Assembly: GCF_026000375.1 (NCBI RefSeq)
Contig: NZ_AP026708.1
Span: 2,950,001-3,014,000, forward strand
Origin: Pseudodesulfovibrio portus
Lineage (GTDB): Bacteria > Desulfobacterota > Desulfovibrionia > Desulfovibrionales > Desulfovibrionaceae
DNA: 64,000 nucleotides
Reading direction: 5' to 3'
Positions 63,689-64,000 of this stretch are shown here, piece after piece. The translations under genes and the position numbers were made by a program. How positions within the stretch are numbered: position 1 is the stretch's first letter; every line of letters starts with the position of its first letter. The notes under the pieces were generated by a model, which worked only from the letters and a program-made list of their open reading frames with translations, was not told the origin of the DNA and did not search any database.

Positions 63689-64000
63689 ATGGCTGATATC
63701 ACCAAAGAACAGGTCGTCGAATTCATCGGCAACATGACCGTCCTGGAACTGTCCGAATTCATCAAGGAACTCGAAGACGTCTTCGGCGTCGAGGCCGCTG
63801 CTCCCGCAGCCGCCATGATGGTTGCTCCCGCAGCCGGCGGCGACGCTGGTGGCGACGACGAGCAGACCGAGTTCAGCGTCATCCTGACCGGTGCCGGCGG
63901 CAACAAGATCGCCGTCATCAAGGCTGTCCGCGCCATCACCGGCCTGGGTCTCAAGGAGGCCAAGGCTCTGGTCGACGAAGCTCCCAAGGCTCTGAAGGAA
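63689..64000 (+). CDS. rplL: 50S ribosomal protein L7/L12, 5' part
   Basis: The first 104 codons; the gene leaves the window at the right edge. It reads [20 protein letters not shown], an Ala/Gly-rich hinge ([20 protein letters not shown]), and the factor-binding domain [20 protein letters not shown] and [25 protein letters not shown] lies nine bases before the ATG. Confidence 0.97.
   Translation, partial: MADITKEQVVEFIGNMTVLELSEFIKELEDVFGVEAAAPAAAMMVAPAAGGDAGGDDEQTEFSVILTGAGGNKIAVIKAVRAITGLGLKEAKALVDEAPKALKE

Noticed and set aside
1-64000. CRISPR array, prophage or integrative element
   Set aside because: No regularly spaced direct repeats, phage structural genes, integrases or attachment-site pairs were seen; the tRNA genes are intact with no integrase nearby.

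Overview
The window looks like chromosomal DNA of a Gram-negative sulfate reducer of the Desulfovibrio/Pseudodesulfovibrio group (Desulfovibrionia). This is inferred from gene content: paired cytoplasmic and periplasmic CbiK cobaltochelatases, a corrinoid-activating ASKHA/ferredoxin protein, hypD-hypE, Kdo and heptose genes (kdsB, waaA, gmhB), many TPR proteins, high-GC codon use and GC-rich palindromes after stop codons. Almost all of it is core chromosome; the only clear mobile element is one IS1595-family insertion.

Layout. Positions 1-14.2 kb hold the 5' end of a phosphoglycerate-mutase-like gene, a PHP protein, the chaperone genes cbpA-cbpM, clpB, grpE and dnaK, and between them a binding protein, a Bcr/CflA exporter, a YheT hydrolase, an M29 aminopeptidase and a pseudo-receiver-TPR protein. 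14.3-30.5 kb holds an LpoA-like lipoprotein, gatC-gatA, the IS, mnmA, an mtaB-like gene, then yicC-remA-like-gmk-pyrF, a TPR protein, an HDOD protein, recJ and an amidohydrolase. 30.5-40.8 kb is mostly minus strand. It has a cobalamin-riboswitch unit (periplasmic CbiK, a BtuCDF-like ABC transporter, CbiL, cytoplasmic CbiK) and then a unit with the corrinoid activator, an Rsm22-like methyltransferase, lipB and lipA.

40.8-43.6 kb encodes a three-gene phosphorelay in which the CheA-like kinase has no recognisable phosphotransfer domain and the neighbouring gene supplies Hpt fused to STAS. 43.8-47.7 kb holds a SpoU-type methyltransferase, a Sua5/YrdC protein, a 567-base spacer with a near-perfect sigma-54 promoter and a strong hairpin but no convincing gene, a Nudix hydrolase, pdxA and gmhB. 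47.7-53.3 kb is a minus-strand cluster for envelope precursors (ddl, waaA, kdsB) with carA. 53.5-58.6 kb holds an orphan membrane protein, hypD-hypE, cheV and a dus gene. 58.9-64 kb is the tRNA-Thr/Tyr/Gly-tuf-rpmG-tRNA-Trp-secE-nusG-rplK-rplA-rplJ-rplL translation cluster.

The observations I rate highest are the split CheA/Hpt-STAS relay, the orphan sigma-54 promoter with its structured downstream region, the layered riboswitch leader of periplasmic cbiK, the hairpin that buries the ribosome site of the exporter, and several intergenic inverted or dispersed repeats. All calls were made by reading the sequence; no database search or folding program was run.
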